From positions 124,001 to 188,000 of the forward strand of contig NZ_LT670844.1 in NCBI RefSeq assembly GCF_900141755.1: a DNA stretch of 64,000 nucleotides, read 5' to 3'. Under the pieces are notes generated by a model that made no database searches, had not been told where the DNA came from, and saw only the letters and a program-made list of their open reading frames with translations. This DNA is from Bradyrhizobium lablabi (GTDB taxonomy: Bacteria; Pseudomonadota; Alphaproteobacteria; Rhizobiales; Xanthobacteraceae). The position numbers and the translations under genes are program-made. Below, piece after piece: positions 34,708 to 44,348 of this stretch; position 1 is the stretch's first letter, and every line of letters starts with the position of its first letter.

Positions 34708-36720
34708 TCAGGAAGCTAGCGGCTCGATCTCGGCGAGCTCGACGCCTTCGCCGACGATATCGCCGACCTTGCATTTTATCACCTTCAGCACGCCTGCGAA
34801 TGGCGCGCGCAGGGTCTGCTCCATCTTCATGACTTCGAGCGTGAGGATCGGCGCGCCCTTTTCCAGCATGGCGCCCTCCTCGGCCAACAGCGCCACCACC
34901 GTGCCCGGCAGCGGCGCCACGATCTTGTCCTCGCCGACCTGCTCTTCGGTCTCGCCGCCGAACGGATCGACCCAATGCAGGTCGAAGCGGCCGTTCTTGG
35001 TGCGCAGATAGAGTTCATGGCCTTCGATGACCGCGAAAATATGTGATTTCATCCCGTCGAGCGTGAGATCGAAGCCGCCATCGGCCGTGGTGGAGAATGT
35101 GAAGGCAAATTCGCGCTCGCCGATCGACCATTTCGCTGGGCCGTTGCCGTAGTGCAGGCATATCTCCTGCCCGGTCCCTTGCGCATGCCGAAATACAAAT
35201 GCCCGCTGACGCCGCCCCACCGGCATCCAGCCTGCGGTTCGCCATGGCGAATTCGGCTCGGCGAATACGGCGCGCGATTCCTGGACGAGGATCGCCGTCG
35301 CGGCAGCGCAAAGCTCGAGATCGCCGGGCGCCATGGGCGCCGGCGTCAGATTTTTCAACTCGCGTTCGATAAAGCCGGTATCGATGGTGTTGGCGCGCAC
35401 AGCCGGGTGCGTCACCAACGCCGACAGGAACGGAATATTGGTGACGATGCCGCGGACATCCGACTCTTCGAGCCCGCGGTTGAGCCGCTCGATCGCCGCG
35501 TCGCGATTGGGCGCCCACGCGATCATCTTGGCGAGCATCGCGTCGTAATGCGGCGAGACCGCGTCGCCCTCGCGATACCCGGCATCGATGCGCAAGCCGC
35601 TCGAAGCCTCCGGCATCCGCCAGGTCTTGATGCGGCCGACCGACGGCATGAAATTCTTGTGCGGATTTTCCGCATAGACCCGCGCCTCGATGGCGTGGCC
35701 GTTGAGCTTGATCTGATCCTGGGTCAAGGGCAGCTTTTCGCCAAACGCAACCCGCAACTGCCATTCCACGAGATCGATGCCGGTGATCAATTCGGTGACG
35801 GGATGCTCGACCTGAAGGCGCGTGTTCATCTCGATGAAGAACACGTCCTTGCCGTTGGAGACGAATTCGATGGTGCCGGCACCAACGTAATTCACGGCGG
35901 CGGCTGCCTTGCGCGCGGCGGTGCAGACTGCCTCGCGGCCAGCTCCATCGAGCGTCGGCGATGGCGCTTCCTCGATCACCTTCTGGTGCCGCCTTTGCAA
36001 CGTACATTCGCGCTCGAAGAGTGATAAAAGATTGCCGTGGCTGTCGCCGATCACCTGCACCTCGATGTGGCGCGGGTTGTCGACGAATTTCTCGATCAGC
36101 ATGCGATCGTCGCCGAAGGCGGCCTTGGCCTCGCGCTTGGCGCTGGTGATTGCGCCGGCAAGCTCGCCGGCCGAACGCACCACGCGCATGCCGCGTCCGC
36201 CGCCGCCGGCGGAGGCTTTTACGAGGACCGGAAAGCCGATTTTGTCGGCGGCGTTTGTCAGTGTCGCCTCGTCCTGGGCTTCGCCATGATAGCCCGGCAC
36301 CAGCGGCACGCCGGCCTTCTCCATCAGCATTTTCGAGCCGGATTTCGAACCCATCGCGATCATCATCTCAGCGGTGGGGCCGACGAAGACCAGTCCGGCA
36401 TCCGCACAAGCCTGTGCAAATTCAGCATTCTCCGACAGGAAACCGTAGCCGGGATGCACGGCCTCGGCGCCGCTCTGGCGCGCCGCCTCGATCACGCGGG
36501 CGATATTGAGATAGCTGTCGCGCGCCCGCGCAGGTCCGAGCAGCACCGCCTCGTCGGCTAGGGCGACATGCATGGCATCGCGGTCAGCTTCCGAATAGAC
36601 CGCGACCGTGCGCAACCCCATGGCGCTGGCGGTGCGGATCACGCGGACGGCGATCTCGCCGCGATTGGCGATCAGGAGGCTGCGAAATCGCCGGTACTGG
36701 GCTTGCGATTTCATCATCAC
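34708..36720 (-). CDS. mccA: methylcrotonyl-CoA carboxylase, biotin-containing alpha subunit
   Basis: The 670-residue protein contains an N-terminal biotin carboxylase ([20 protein letters not shown], then [17 protein letters not shown] for ATP binding, and [20 protein letters not shown]). A linker domain follows. A C-terminal biotinyl domain carries [16 protein letters not shown], with the biotinylated Lys in MKM. Its start overlaps the mccB stop (ATGA, 36717-36720). Together with MccB it carboxylates 3-methylcrotonyl-CoA in leucine catabolism. Propionyl-CoA carboxylase alpha is similar, but the neighbouring lyase supports MCC. Confidence 0.93.
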   Translation of the reverse strand: MMMKSQAQYRRFRSLLIANRGEIAVRVIRTASAMGLRTVAVYSEADRDAMHVALADEAVLLGPARARDSYLNIARVIEAARQSGAEAVHPGYGFLSENAEFAQACADAGLVFVGPTAEMMIAMGSKSGSKMLMEKAGVPLVPGYHGEAQDEATLTNAADKIGFPVLVKASAGGGGRGMRVVRSAGELAGAITSAKREAKAAFGDDRMLIEKFVDNPRHIEVQVIGDSHGNLLSLFERECTLQRRHQKVIEEAPSPTLDGAGREAVCTAARKAAAAVNYVGAGTIEFVSNGKDVFFIEMNTRLQVEHPVTELITGIDLVEWQLRVAFGEKLPLTQDQIKLNGHAIEARVYAENPHKNFMPSVGRIKTWRMPEASSGLRIDAGYREGDAVSPHYDAMLAKMIAWAPNRDAAIERLNRGLEESDVRGIVTNIPFLSALVTHPAVRANTIDTGFIERELKNLTPAPMAPGDLELCAAATAILVQESRAVFAEPNSPWRTAGWMPVGRRQRAFVFRHAQGTGQEICLHYGNGPAKWSIGEREFAFTFSTTADGGFDLTLDGMKSHIFAVIEGHELYLRTKNGRFDLHWVDPFGGETEEQVGEDKIVAPLPGTVVALLAEEGAMLEKGAPILTLEVMKMEQTLRAPFAGVLKVIKCKVGDIVGEGVELAEIEPLAS

Positions 36721-38321
36721 ATCCGAAACAGGCCGAACCGCGTCGGCTCGATCGGCGCGTTGGCCGATGCCGACAGCCCGAGGCCGAGCACGAGCCGGGT
36801 ATCGGCGGGATCGATCACGCCGTCGTCCCAGAGCCGGGCGGTCGCGTAATAGGGACTGCCCTGGCTCTCATATTGGGCGCGGATCGGCGCTCGGAACTTG
36901 TCCTCCTCCGCCGCCGACCATGTCTCGCCCTTGGCCTCGATGTTGTCGCGGCGAACCTGGCTCAGCACCATCGAGGCCTGCTCGCCGCCCATCACGGAGA
37001 TCTTCGCGTTGGGCCACATCCAGAGGAAGCGCGGGCTGTAGGCACGGCCGCACATGCCGTAATTGCCGGCACCGTAGGAGCCGCCGATCACGACCGTGAA
37101 TTTCGGAACACCCGCGGTCGCCACCGCCGTCACCAGCTTGGCGCCATCGCGCGCGATGCCGCCGGCCTCGTATTTCTTGCCGACCATGAAGCCCGTGATG
37201 TTCTGCAGGAACACCAGCGGGATATTGCGCTGGCAGCACAATTCGATGAAATGCGCGCCCTTCAGCGAGCTTTCGCTGAACAGGATGCCGTTATTGGCGA
37301 TGATGCCGACCGGATAGCCCCAGATATGAGCGAAGCCGCAGATCAAGGTCTGGCCATAGAGCTTCTTGAATTCGTCGAATTCCGAGCCGTCGGCCACGCG
37401 GGCGATGATGTCGCGCACGTCGTAGGGCTTGCGCCCGTCGGCGGGAACGACGCCATAGATTTCCTCGCGCGCATATAACGGCTCGCGCGGTTCGCGCATG
37501 TTCAGGGCCGCGCGCGCCGGCGGCTTCAACGTGGCGACGATGCGCCGCGCGATGCCGATCGCATGGGCGTCGTTCTGCGCATAATGATCGGTGACGCCGG
37601 ATTGCCGCGAATGCACGTCGGCGCCGCCGAGTTCCTCCGCGGTGACGACCTCCCCGGTCGCGGCCTTCACCAGCGGCGGTCCGCCGAGGAAGATCGTGCC
37701 CTGATTGCGTACGATGATGCTCTCGTCCGACATCGCCGGGACATAAGCCCCGCCGGCCGTGCAGGAACCCATCACGATCGCGATCTGCGGGATTCCGGCG
37801 GCCGACATCTGCGCCTGGTTATAGAAGATGCGGCCGAAATGCCGCTCATCGGGGAAAATCTCGTCCTGTTGCGGCAAAAACGCGCCGCCGGAATCGACCA
37901 TGTAGATGCAGGGCAGATTGTTCTGCCGGGCAATGTCCTGGGCGCGCAGATGCTTCTTAACCGTCATCGGGTAATAGGTGCCGCCCTTGATGGTCGCATC
38001 ATTGGCGACGATCACGCATTCGCGGCCCGCGATCCGCCCGACGCCCGTGACGATGCTCGCGGAATGCACGTCGCCACCATAAAGGCCATAGGCCGCCAGC
38101 GGCGAAAGCTCCAAAAACGCCGTGCCGGGATCGATCAGGAGATCGACGCGCTGGCGCGCCAGCATCTTGCCGCGCGCGGTGTGACGGTTGCGGGACGCCG
38201 CGCCGCCGCCGCCGGCAACCGAATCGAGTTTTTGCCGCAGTTCCGCGACCAGCGCCCGCATCGTTTCGGCGTTGCGGGCAAAATCGGACGAGGCGGGGTC
38301 GGTCGTGGAATGAAGCGGCAT
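36717..38321 (-). CDS. mccB: methylcrotonyl-CoA carboxylase, carboxyltransferase beta subunit
   Basis: The 534-residue carboxyltransferase starts [20 protein letters not shown] (start at 38321; an in-frame ATG at 38357 is less likely). Both crotonase-like halves are present: [78 protein letters not shown] and [20 protein letters not shown]. The length and [10 protein letters not shown] block fit MCC beta. It is the first gene of the leucine-degradation operon; isovaleryl-CoA dehydrogenase and the hydratase are not in the window. Confidence 0.94.
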   Translation of the reverse strand: MPLHSTTDPASSDFARNAETMRALVAELRQKLDSVAGGGGAASRNRHTARGKMLARQRVDLLIDPGTAFLELSPLAAYGLYGGDVHSASIVTGVGRIAGRECVIVANDATIKGGTYYPMTVKKHLRAQDIARQNNLPCIYMVDSGGAFLPQQDEIFPDERHFGRIFYNQAQMSAAGIPQIAIVMGSCTAGGAYVPAMSDESIIVRNQGTIFLGGPPLVKAATGEVVTAEELGGADVHSRQSGVTDHYAQNDAHAIGIARRIVATLKPPARAALNMREPREPLYAREEIYGVVPADGRKPYDVRDIIARVADGSEFDEFKKLYGQTLICGFAHIWGYPVGIIANNGILFSESSLKGAHFIELCCQRNIPLVFLQNITGFMVGKKYEAGGIARDGAKLVTAVATAGVPKFTVVIGGSYGAGNYGMCGRAYSPRFLWMWPNAKISVMGGEQASMVLSQVRRDNIEAKGETWSAAEEDKFRAPIRAQYESQGSPYYATARLWDDGVIDPADTRLVLGLGLSASANAPIEPTRFGLFRM

Positions 38322-38481
38322 GGCCTTTGGCAGTTTATTGTGCGCCGCAATCGGCATTGGGCTGGCGTCATGGTGTCATTGCGCCGCCGCCTTAGGCAAC
38401 CCAGAACTTTTGCTCCCTAAAGAGAAAACCGAGGTGAGAAGGCCGGGGTGGCAAAGCCGGGCGGCGCCGGAAATCGCGCCC

Positions 38482-38790
38482 CTAATGGGTCCAGGGTTCG
38501 ACGCGCCGAAAGGCGAAATTGTCGGCATAAGCGGCCTGGCGGCGCGCCGGCTCCTTCGGTTCGAACACGTGATAGGGAATGCCCTCGCGCTCGCAATAGG
38601 CCACCGCCTCTTGCTTGGTATCGAAGCGAAGGCTGAGCTCCTGCTTCATGTCGCGGGAAGAGGTCCAGCCCATCAAAGGCTCGATCTCGCGCGGCTTCTC
38701 GGGTTCGAAATCGAGCTGCCATTCCTTGGTCTTGGCGGTGCCCGATTGCATCGCGTTTTTGGCGGGCTTAAAGATGCGTGCGACGGTCAT
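38482..38790 (-). CDS. NDUFS4-like complex I accessory subunit (ETC complex I subunit family)
   Basis: The 102-residue protein has the alphaproteobacterial NDUFS4 pattern: VARIFKPAKNAMQSGTAKTK, WQLDFEPEKPREIEPLMGWT, SSRDMKQELSLRFDTKQEAV, YCEREGIPYHVFEP and a C-terminal YADNFAFRRVEPWTH. This protein associates with the matrix arm of respiratory complex I. Alphaproteobacteria are the bacterial lineage that carries it. It stands alone, far from any nuo genes here. Confidence 0.92.
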   Translation of the reverse strand: MTVARIFKPAKNAMQSGTAKTKEWQLDFEPEKPREIEPLMGWTSSRDMKQELSLRFDTKQEAVAYCEREGIPYHVFEPKEPARRQAAYADNFAFRRVEPWTH

Positions 38791-39031
38791 GGATCAGCGG
38801 GCCCCGTGGGATTTGCGGCGTGGGATTTGCGGAATGAGCGCGTGGTGGAAGCGGCCGGGATAGTATAGAGACATTTTTGCAGGAATTTTATCGATGATTC
38901 CCGGCCCTGGATGGAACATTTTCCGCAACCGGTATAGTCATTATGCTGCGCTGTGACAATCTTGGCCGCCCGCCCGGCCGATGCTGTTGTCCCGCCGCTC
39001 GGTTCTCTCAAAAGCATCCCAAACGGCAGCC

Positions 39032-40180
39032 ATGAAAATCAACGCAACCCTCCCCGAAAAAGGACGCGATCTCCGGCTCGACCTGTTTCGCGGGGTCGCG
39101 AATTGGGCGATTTTTCTGGACCATATTCCGGATAATGTCGTCAATTGGATCACCACACGGAACTACGGTTTCAGCGACGCCGCGGATCTGTTCGTTTTCA
39201 TTTCCGGATATACCGCTTCCTTTGTCTACGCCCGGATGATGATCGAACGCGGCTTCATCGTCGGCGCCACCCGCCTCACCAAGCGGGTGTGGCAGCTCTA
39301 TGTCGCGCACATCATTCTGTTCGTGATCTATATCGCCTCGATCAGCTATCTCGCTCTGCGGTTCGGCGATTCGGAGATCATCAACGAGTTCAATGTCGCA
39401 GGGTTAGTCGACAATGCGACCGAAACGCTGCGGCAAGGATTGTTGCTGAAATTCAAGCCGGTCAATCTCGACGTGCTGCCGCTCTATATCGTCTTGATGG
39501 GACTGTTTCCGCCGGTTTTGTGGATCACCCTGCGCCAGCCCAATTGGACCATGCTGGCTTCTATCGCGCTGTGGCTCACCGCCCGCCATTTCGGCTGGAA
39601 TTTCAGGGCCTATCCCGCTGGAACCTGGTACTTCAATCCGTTCGCCTGGCAGGTGCTGTTCGTATTCGGCTCATGGTGCGCGCTCGGCGGCGCCAGGAAA
39701 TCGCTGTCGATCATCAATTCGCCCTACACGCTCTACTTCTGCATCGCCTATCTGATCTTTGGCCTGGTGATGACGATGGCGGGCAAGTTTCCGGATTTTG
39801 GCGCGCTGTTTCCACACTGGCTCTATTCGGCCTTCAATCCCAACGACAAGACCAATCTTGCGCCTTATCGCTTCCTGCATTTCGTGGTGATCGTGATTTT
39901 GGTCATCCGCTTTGTGCCCAAGGACTGGCCGGGCCTGGAATGGAAGATGTTCGATCCCGTCATCGTCTGCGGTCAGCAGTCGCTCGCGGTGTTCTGCGTC
40001 GGCGTGTTCCTGTCCTTTGTCGGACATTTCGCGCTGATTTTGAGCTCGGGCTCGCTGCTGGCGCAGATTCTCGTGAGCGTCGCCGGCATCGCGATCATGA
40101 CCATCGTCGCCTATTACATCTCCTGGTCGAAAAAGCAGGACAAGCCTCTGCCCAAGGTGGCTGTTGCCAAAGCTGGATGA
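39032..40180 (+). CDS. opgC: OpgC-family membrane acyltransferase
   Basis: The 382-residue protein has about ten spans and begins MKINATLPEKGRDLRLDLFR. The OpgC block RLDLFRGVANWAIFLDHIPD is followed by NVVNWITTRNYGFSDAADLF and VFISGYTASFVYARMM. Later stretches such as FKPVNLDVLPLYIVLMGLFP also match. OpgC proteins modify periplasmic glucans, adding succinyl groups. The start at 39032 was preferred because the family usually begins here; 38981 is possible. Confidence 0.9.
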   Translation: MKINATLPEKGRDLRLDLFRGVANWAIFLDHIPDNVVNWITTRNYGFSDAADLFVFISGYTASFVYARMMIERGFIVGATRLTKRVWQLYVAHIILFVIYIASISYLALRFGDSEIINEFNVAGLVDNATETLRQGLLLKFKPVNLDVLPLYIVLMGLFPPVLWITLRQPNWTMLASIALWLTARHFGWNFRAYPAGTWYFNPFAWQVLFVFGSWCALGGARKSLSIINSPYTLYFCIAYLIFGLVMTMAGKFPDFGALFPHWLYSAFNPNDKTNLAPYRFLHFVVIVILVIRFVPKDWPGLEWKMFDPVIVCGQQSLAVFCVGVFLSFVGHFALILSSGSLLAQILVSVAGIAIMTIVAYYISWSKKQDKPLPKVAVAKAG

Positions 40181-40216
40181 TAGGGGCTGGCTGACTACGA
40201 ACCCGATCTCCACGCC

Positions 40217-41101
40217 TCAATCTTTGGGCTTGGGGACCACCAGTCTGCCTTTCGACGAAATCCCGTCCCATTCGGCGGACCAGCCGAGTTCCGAGGCTGG
40301 GACTTCGGCGGCGGGAGTTCGCCCGACGTTAGCTTGGCTACGCAGTCCCTGCAGCGCGAACATGGCGCCCTGAGGGTCGACGCATCGGGCGATCCAGTTG
40401 CCGCCCGGCACTTCCGTTGGGCCCTGGAAGATCAGGCCGCCACCGCTTTTGACGCGCTCCGCTGAAACGTCGATGTCGCCGACATTGAAGTAATAGAGCC
40501 AGAACGGGACCGGCACCTTCGGATGTTTGGTGGACATGCCGCCGATGGTCTGCCCGTCGGCGGAGAACAACCGATACGAATCCAGCCGAGGCGTTTCGTC
40601 GTCGGTTTGCTGCCAGCCAAAAAGCTCGCCGTAAAAGGCCAACGCCTTCTTCCAATCGGCCGCAGCCAACTCATGCCAGCCCACGCGGCCCGGTTTGTCG
40701 AACTCAGCGGGCTGCGATGTGCGGAGCTTGAGCCCGTTGATCAACGCAAGGGTAGCCGTTTGCGGATCAGCAACGACGGAGATACGGCCGACGTTGGTGT
40801 CGGTGGGTGGGACGTAAACGGCGCCACCGAGATGCCTGATTCGGTCGGCGGTCTCGTCCACGTCATCGACCGCGACATACCCGACCCACCGCGGCGTCGC
40901 GCCCATTTTTATCGCCTCCTCCGGCAGCTCCATGAGCCCGCTCACGGGAGCCTCGCCGGCGGAGAAAAGCGTATAGGCCAGATCGGGTGTCGACGCGTCC
41001 CGCGCGCCCCAGCCGACGACCTCGCCGTAGAACGCTTTCGCGCCCGCGATATCCGTCGTCAGCAGCTCGTACCAGACGAAATGTCCGTGATGACCGACCA
41101 T
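40217..41101 (-). CDS. double-VOC (glyoxalase-like) protein
   Basis: The 294-residue protein contains two vicinal-oxygen-chelate modules. The first starts FVWYELLTTDIAGAKAFYGE (about 8-130). The second starts RVGWHELAAADWKKALAFYG (about 140-265). The repeated WxEL...DxxKAxxFYGExxGW pattern is typical of proteins annotated as VOC or putative hydroxylase family. One such protein makes a complete pseudo-dimeric fold by itself. Substrate unknown. It diverges from the TOMM operon and shares the upstream region with it. Confidence 0.85.
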   Translation of the reverse strand: MVGHHGHFVWYELLTTDIAGAKAFYGEVVGWGARDASTPDLAYTLFSAGEAPVSGLMELPEEAIKMGATPRWVGYVAVDDVDETADRIRHLGGAVYVPPTDTNVGRISVVADPQTATLALINGLKLRTSQPAEFDKPGRVGWHELAAADWKKALAFYGELFGWQQTDDETPRLDSYRLFSADGQTIGGMSTKHPKVPVPFWLYYFNVGDIDVSAERVKSGGGLIFQGPTEVPGGNWIARCVDPQGAMFALQGLRSQANVGRTPAAEVPASELGWSAEWDGISSKGRLVVPKPKD

Positions 41102-41368
41102 TTCGGTTACTCCGTTCGAGCTGGAAACCGTTGCCGCACGAAGGCGCTTCGCGCGTTGAGGTTGTCGCGAAAAAGATCGATCATGGACATCGTGGATGCA
41201 TAGAACGCGCTGGTATCGTTCATCAACATGAATGAATGCTGAATGCGCTGCGTCGCATTGTTGGTCGCATGATCGTGTGTGCCACCAGTCTTGCGTGCTG
41301 CATTTGCCAAGCGTACAATCGCGACACTCTGAACTCGAAAATCTTTTACAGGTATGGAGGATGCGACG

Positions 41369-41767
41369 ATGTCACGGGTGAAGCAAGCTTCGAAGCGGAA
41401 GCGCGTTACCAAAGCTGCCGTACCGGCGTTGGGAGCCGTCGGGTTGACTTTTTCGCTAGCGGGGGGCGCAAACGCATCGGCCGTGCCGACGGACATCCAG
41501 CAGACCAATAGTTTTTCACCCAGTCAGGCCATCACGCTCGGTGAAGAAGAAATCGCGGACGTCAGCCTCGCCACGTTCCATCTCTTCGACAAGGAGAACG
41601 CGGGAGCGACCCGGAGCGGCGCCACACAGCTCGCCTGGGGTTGCCGATGCGGCGGCTGCAGAGGTTGCGGCGGTTGCCGAGGCTGCAGGGCCTGCCGAGG
41701 TTGCGGGTGCGGCGGCTGCGGGGGCGGAGCTTGCTGCGTGTCATGGGGCTACTGCCGCATTTGCTGA
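41369..41767 (+). CDS. Cys-rich precursor peptide of a TOMM-type modified peptide cluster
   Basis: The 132-residue protein has GGAGG 8 bases before ATG at 41369, which decides this start over ATG 41354. It has three parts. Residues 1-40 are Lys/Arg-rich, then hydrophobic (VPALGAVGLTFSLAGGANAS), like a Sec signal peptide with an ASA cleavage site. Residues about 41-89 form an acidic leader containing TLGEEEIADVSLATFHLFDK. Residues 90-132 form a core with 14 Cys among Gly and Arg (CRCGGCRGCGGCRGC and onward), ending WGYCRIC. The cyclodehydratase and dehydrogenase genes follow on the same strand. The likely modification is Cys to thiazoline or thiazole. A metal-binding Cys-rich protein is the alternative, but the genes next to it argue for a substrate role. 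Confidence 0.8.
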   Translation: MSRVKQASKRKRVTKAAVPALGAVGLTFSLAGGANASAVPTDIQQTNSFSPSQAITLGEEEIADVSLATFHLFDKENAGATRSGATQLAWGCRCGGCRGCGGCRGCRACRGCGCGGCGGGACCVSWGYCRIC

Positions 41768-41812
41768 TTAGCGGCGCCTAGGACCGACACGATTGACGCA
41801 CGGATGTCTAGA

Positions 41813-41842
41813 TGGCCGGGTCCGACAAGGTCGACCCGGCCA
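41813..41842 (+). promoter_or_regulatory. strong hairpin between precursor and modification genes
   Basis: TGGCCGGGTC (41813-41822) and GACCCGGCCA (41833-41842) form a perfect 10-bp stem with a 10-base loop, 46 bp after the precursor stop. It is followed by ATTCTATGTCTTG rather than a pure T run. It is therefore better read as an attenuator or mRNA-stabilising hairpin than as a full terminator. Either would favour precursor over enzyme production. Confidence 0.55.
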
Positions 41843-42075
41843 TTCTATGTCTTGTCATTCTATGTTTGCCGTTCCATGTCTGTTTTGCCCGGAATCTCTG
41901 CCTTCCGCGGGCCGCGTGCGGATCGTCCGCGCGCAGGCAGGCGCGGCGGCGATGGCTTCCCGGGTTTCCAACCTTTTCAAACAATGCTAGCGCCAGCCGG
42001 ACATCCATGTTCCTGCGGTCATCTGCCTGTTGCGCGGCGCTTCGGAGTGATTTGTAAAATGCGCGTGCTGAAATC

Positions 42076-44334
42076 ATGAATCGCCAAGGCAAGAAGACCA
42101 AGAGTAGCCGCGGAACGCGGCGCCCCAAGGAGGACATTCTGCGGTTCGCGGCGAATTTCACCGCCTATGTGCTGCCTCCAGACGTCGTCTGCCTTTATTC
42201 CGAGGACCGGAAATTCTTCCTTCACGGCGAGCTCTATTGCGCGCTGGCCGCGGCCATCGGAGAGCGTGGAAAGAGCGCGTCAGCGCTTCGTCGCGAGCTC
42301 GGAACAAAATTTCCGTCCGATATCATCGAAGAAGCGCTCAAGCGGCTGACCGAGCGGCGCTATCTTGTGCCGGCATCTGAGGCTTCCGCAGGCACGGTCG
42401 CCGGCTATTGGGCAAGCCTCGGGCTACCCGCGGATGTTGCGGAAGAAAACCTGGGGAATTGCCGGGTGCGCATCGAATCAATCGACGTGGAGGGCGCAAA
42501 GCAGCTTGCCGCAGCGCTCGGTGAACTCGGTGTTCGCCTCGTCGACCGCTCACCTGACCTGACGATCACGCTGGTGAACGATTATCTGGAGCAGCGCCTG
42601 GGTGAGCTGAACCAGCAACGTGTGTCAGGCAAGACGCCATGGTTGCTGGTGCAACCTGCCGGTGTCTTCCCGCTGGTGGGACCGGTGTTCACGCCGGGCG
42701 AAAGCGCCTGCTGGACCTGCCTGTTCGACCGCATGATCAGGAATCGCGAGATCAAGGGGTTCCTCGAGCGAGGATCGGCGCGGCCCGTCGCCGTTTCACC
42801 GCTTGCCCGCAAGACGTTCGGACAGGGCGCGATCCAATTTGCGGCCGTCGAAATCGCCAAGGCGATCGCGTCCGGATTTCGTACCGATTTGAGCGACCAT
42901 GTTGCAAGCTTCGACTTGTCGGGGGCGACTATTGCCAAGCACTACGTGGCGCGCCGCCCGCAATGCCCGACCTGCGGCAGCAAGAAACTGCAGAACCCGC
43001 GCCGCGCGCCGAAGCCGGTCGAGCTTGGGCCCAGCGCCAAGCTGATCATGACCAGCGGCGGATATCGCTCGGTGTCGTCGCGCACCACGGTTTCGCGCTA
43101 TCGACAGCACGTCAGCCCGCTCACGGGCGTCGTCACGCGGCTGGAGCGGATCGAAGCCGATCTGCCGATGAACAACAATTTCTTCGCGCAGCATAATTTT
43201 TCCGCGCCGGCCACGAGCGTCGATCAACTGCGATCGGGACTGAGTGGCGGCAGCTTCGGCAAAGGCTCGACGTCGGAGCAGGCCGAAGCCAGCGCGCTGA
43301 TGGAAGCGATCGAGCGCTATTCGGGAATTTTCCAGGGTGACGAGATCAGGCTGACGCGACGTTTTACGGATTTTCCGCAAGGCGACGCCATCCTCCCCAA
43401 CGACGTCCAGCACTTCAGCGAAACGCAGTTTCGAACCAGGCACAATCACGAGGACGAAGGTTCGCATCAGGTTCCCGAGCCCTTCGATATCAAGGCGAAA
43501 ACCGAGTGGTCGCCGGCCTGGTCGTTGCGCGACCAGCGCTTCAGATATCTGCCGACCGGCCTGATGTACTTCTTCTACCGGGACTTCCACACCGATTCCA
43601 ACGGCTGCGCCGCCGGCAATACGCTCCAGGAGGCCATCGTCCAGGGTTTCCTCGAACTGGTGGAGCGCGACGCCTACGCGATCTGGTGGTACAACCGGTC
43701 ACAGCGATCGGAAGTCGATCTCAGCCAGTTCGACGATTTCTACATCCGCGATATCAAGACCCAATTTACCGATGCCGGACGCAGACTGTGGGTGCTCGAC
43801 GTCACCAGCGATCTCGGCGTTCCCACCTATGTCGCGATCATGCACTGGATGAAAGACGGCCAGGAGAATATCGAGTTCGGTTCCGGCGCGCATTTCGATC
43901 GCCGCATCGCACTGCTGCGCTCGCTGACCGAGCTGAGCCAGTTCCTGTCGATCGGCCTGATGGGCGACGCAAGCGGCGACAAGTCGAGCCTCGACGGCCT
44001 CACGCCGTTGCGCCTGGAGAATTATCCGTTCCTGATCCCGGCGAGCCGTCCGATCCTTGCGCCGGAACTCGGCATGAACGTTCCGCTCGACGACGTGCGC
44101 GATCAGGTCAAGGCCTGCGTCGAGATCGCCCGGCGCGCCGGCTACGATTTCCTCGTGCTCGATCAGACCCGACCGGACGTCGAGGTATCGGTGGCGCGGG
44201 TGATCGTGCCGGGACTGCGGCATTTCTATCGCCGTTTTGGGCCGGGCCGGCTTTATGACGTTCCGGTAAAGCTCGGTTTGCTCGATCGCCCCTTGCCGGA
44301 AAGCGAACTCACGCCGTTCCTTCCCCACACCTGA
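42076..44334 (+). CDS. fused TOMM cyclodehydratase (leader-binding E1-like domain plus YcaO domain)
   Basis: The 752-residue protein has an N-terminal region (about 1-110) in the position of the leader-binding RiPP recognition element. An E1/ThiF-like domain follows, with a four-Cys zinc site (CWTC near 212-215 and CPTC near 297-300). From about residue 370 there is a YcaO domain. It carries GLSGGSFGKGSTSEQAEAS followed by LMEAIERYSG, then DSNGCAAGNTLQEAIVQG followed by LELVERDAYAIWWYN, both ATP/Mg-binding blocks. The C-terminus ends LTPFLPHT, a Pro-containing tail somewhat like the PxPxP end of family members. It activates backbone amides with ATP to cyclise Cys (or Ser/Thr) in the precursor. 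Confidence 0.92.
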   Translation: MNRQGKKTKSSRGTRRPKEDILRFAANFTAYVLPPDVVCLYSEDRKFFLHGELYCALAAAIGERGKSASALRRELGTKFPSDIIEEALKRLTERRYLVPASEASAGTVAGYWASLGLPADVAEENLGNCRVRIESIDVEGAKQLAAALGELGVRLVDRSPDLTITLVNDYLEQRLGELNQQRVSGKTPWLLVQPAGVFPLVGPVFTPGESACWTCLFDRMIRNREIKGFLERGSARPVAVSPLARKTFGQGAIQFAAVEIAKAIASGFRTDLSDHVASFDLSGATIAKHYVARRPQCPTCGSKKLQNPRRAPKPVELGPSAKLIMTSGGYRSVSSRTTVSRYRQHVSPLTGVVTRLERIEADLPMNNNFFAQHNFSAPATSVDQLRSGLSGGSFGKGSTSEQAEASALMEAIERYSGIFQGDEIRLTRRFTDFPQGDAILPNDVQHFSETQFRTRHNHEDEGSHQVPEPFDIKAKTEWSPAWSLRDQRFRYLPTGLMYFFYRDFHTDSNGCAAGNTLQEAIVQGFLELVERDAYAIWWYNRSQRSEVDLSQFDDFYIRDIKTQFTDAGRRLWVLDVTSDLGVPTYVAIMHWMKDGQENIEFGSGAHFDRRIALLRSLTELSQFLSIGLMGDASGDKSSLDGLTPLRLENYPFLIPASRPILAPELGMNVPLDDVRDQVKACVEIARRAGYDFLVLDQTRPDVEVSVARVIVPGLRHFYRRFGPGRLYDVPVKLGLLDRPLPESELTPFLPHT

Positions 44335-44348
44335 AAGGGGCATCCGGC

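Noticed and set aside
41107..41229. Short minus-strand frame MLMNDTSAFYASTMSMIDLF before the VOC gene
   Set aside because: It has no ribosome-binding site and lies in the likely promoter region of the TOMM genes; too weak to call.
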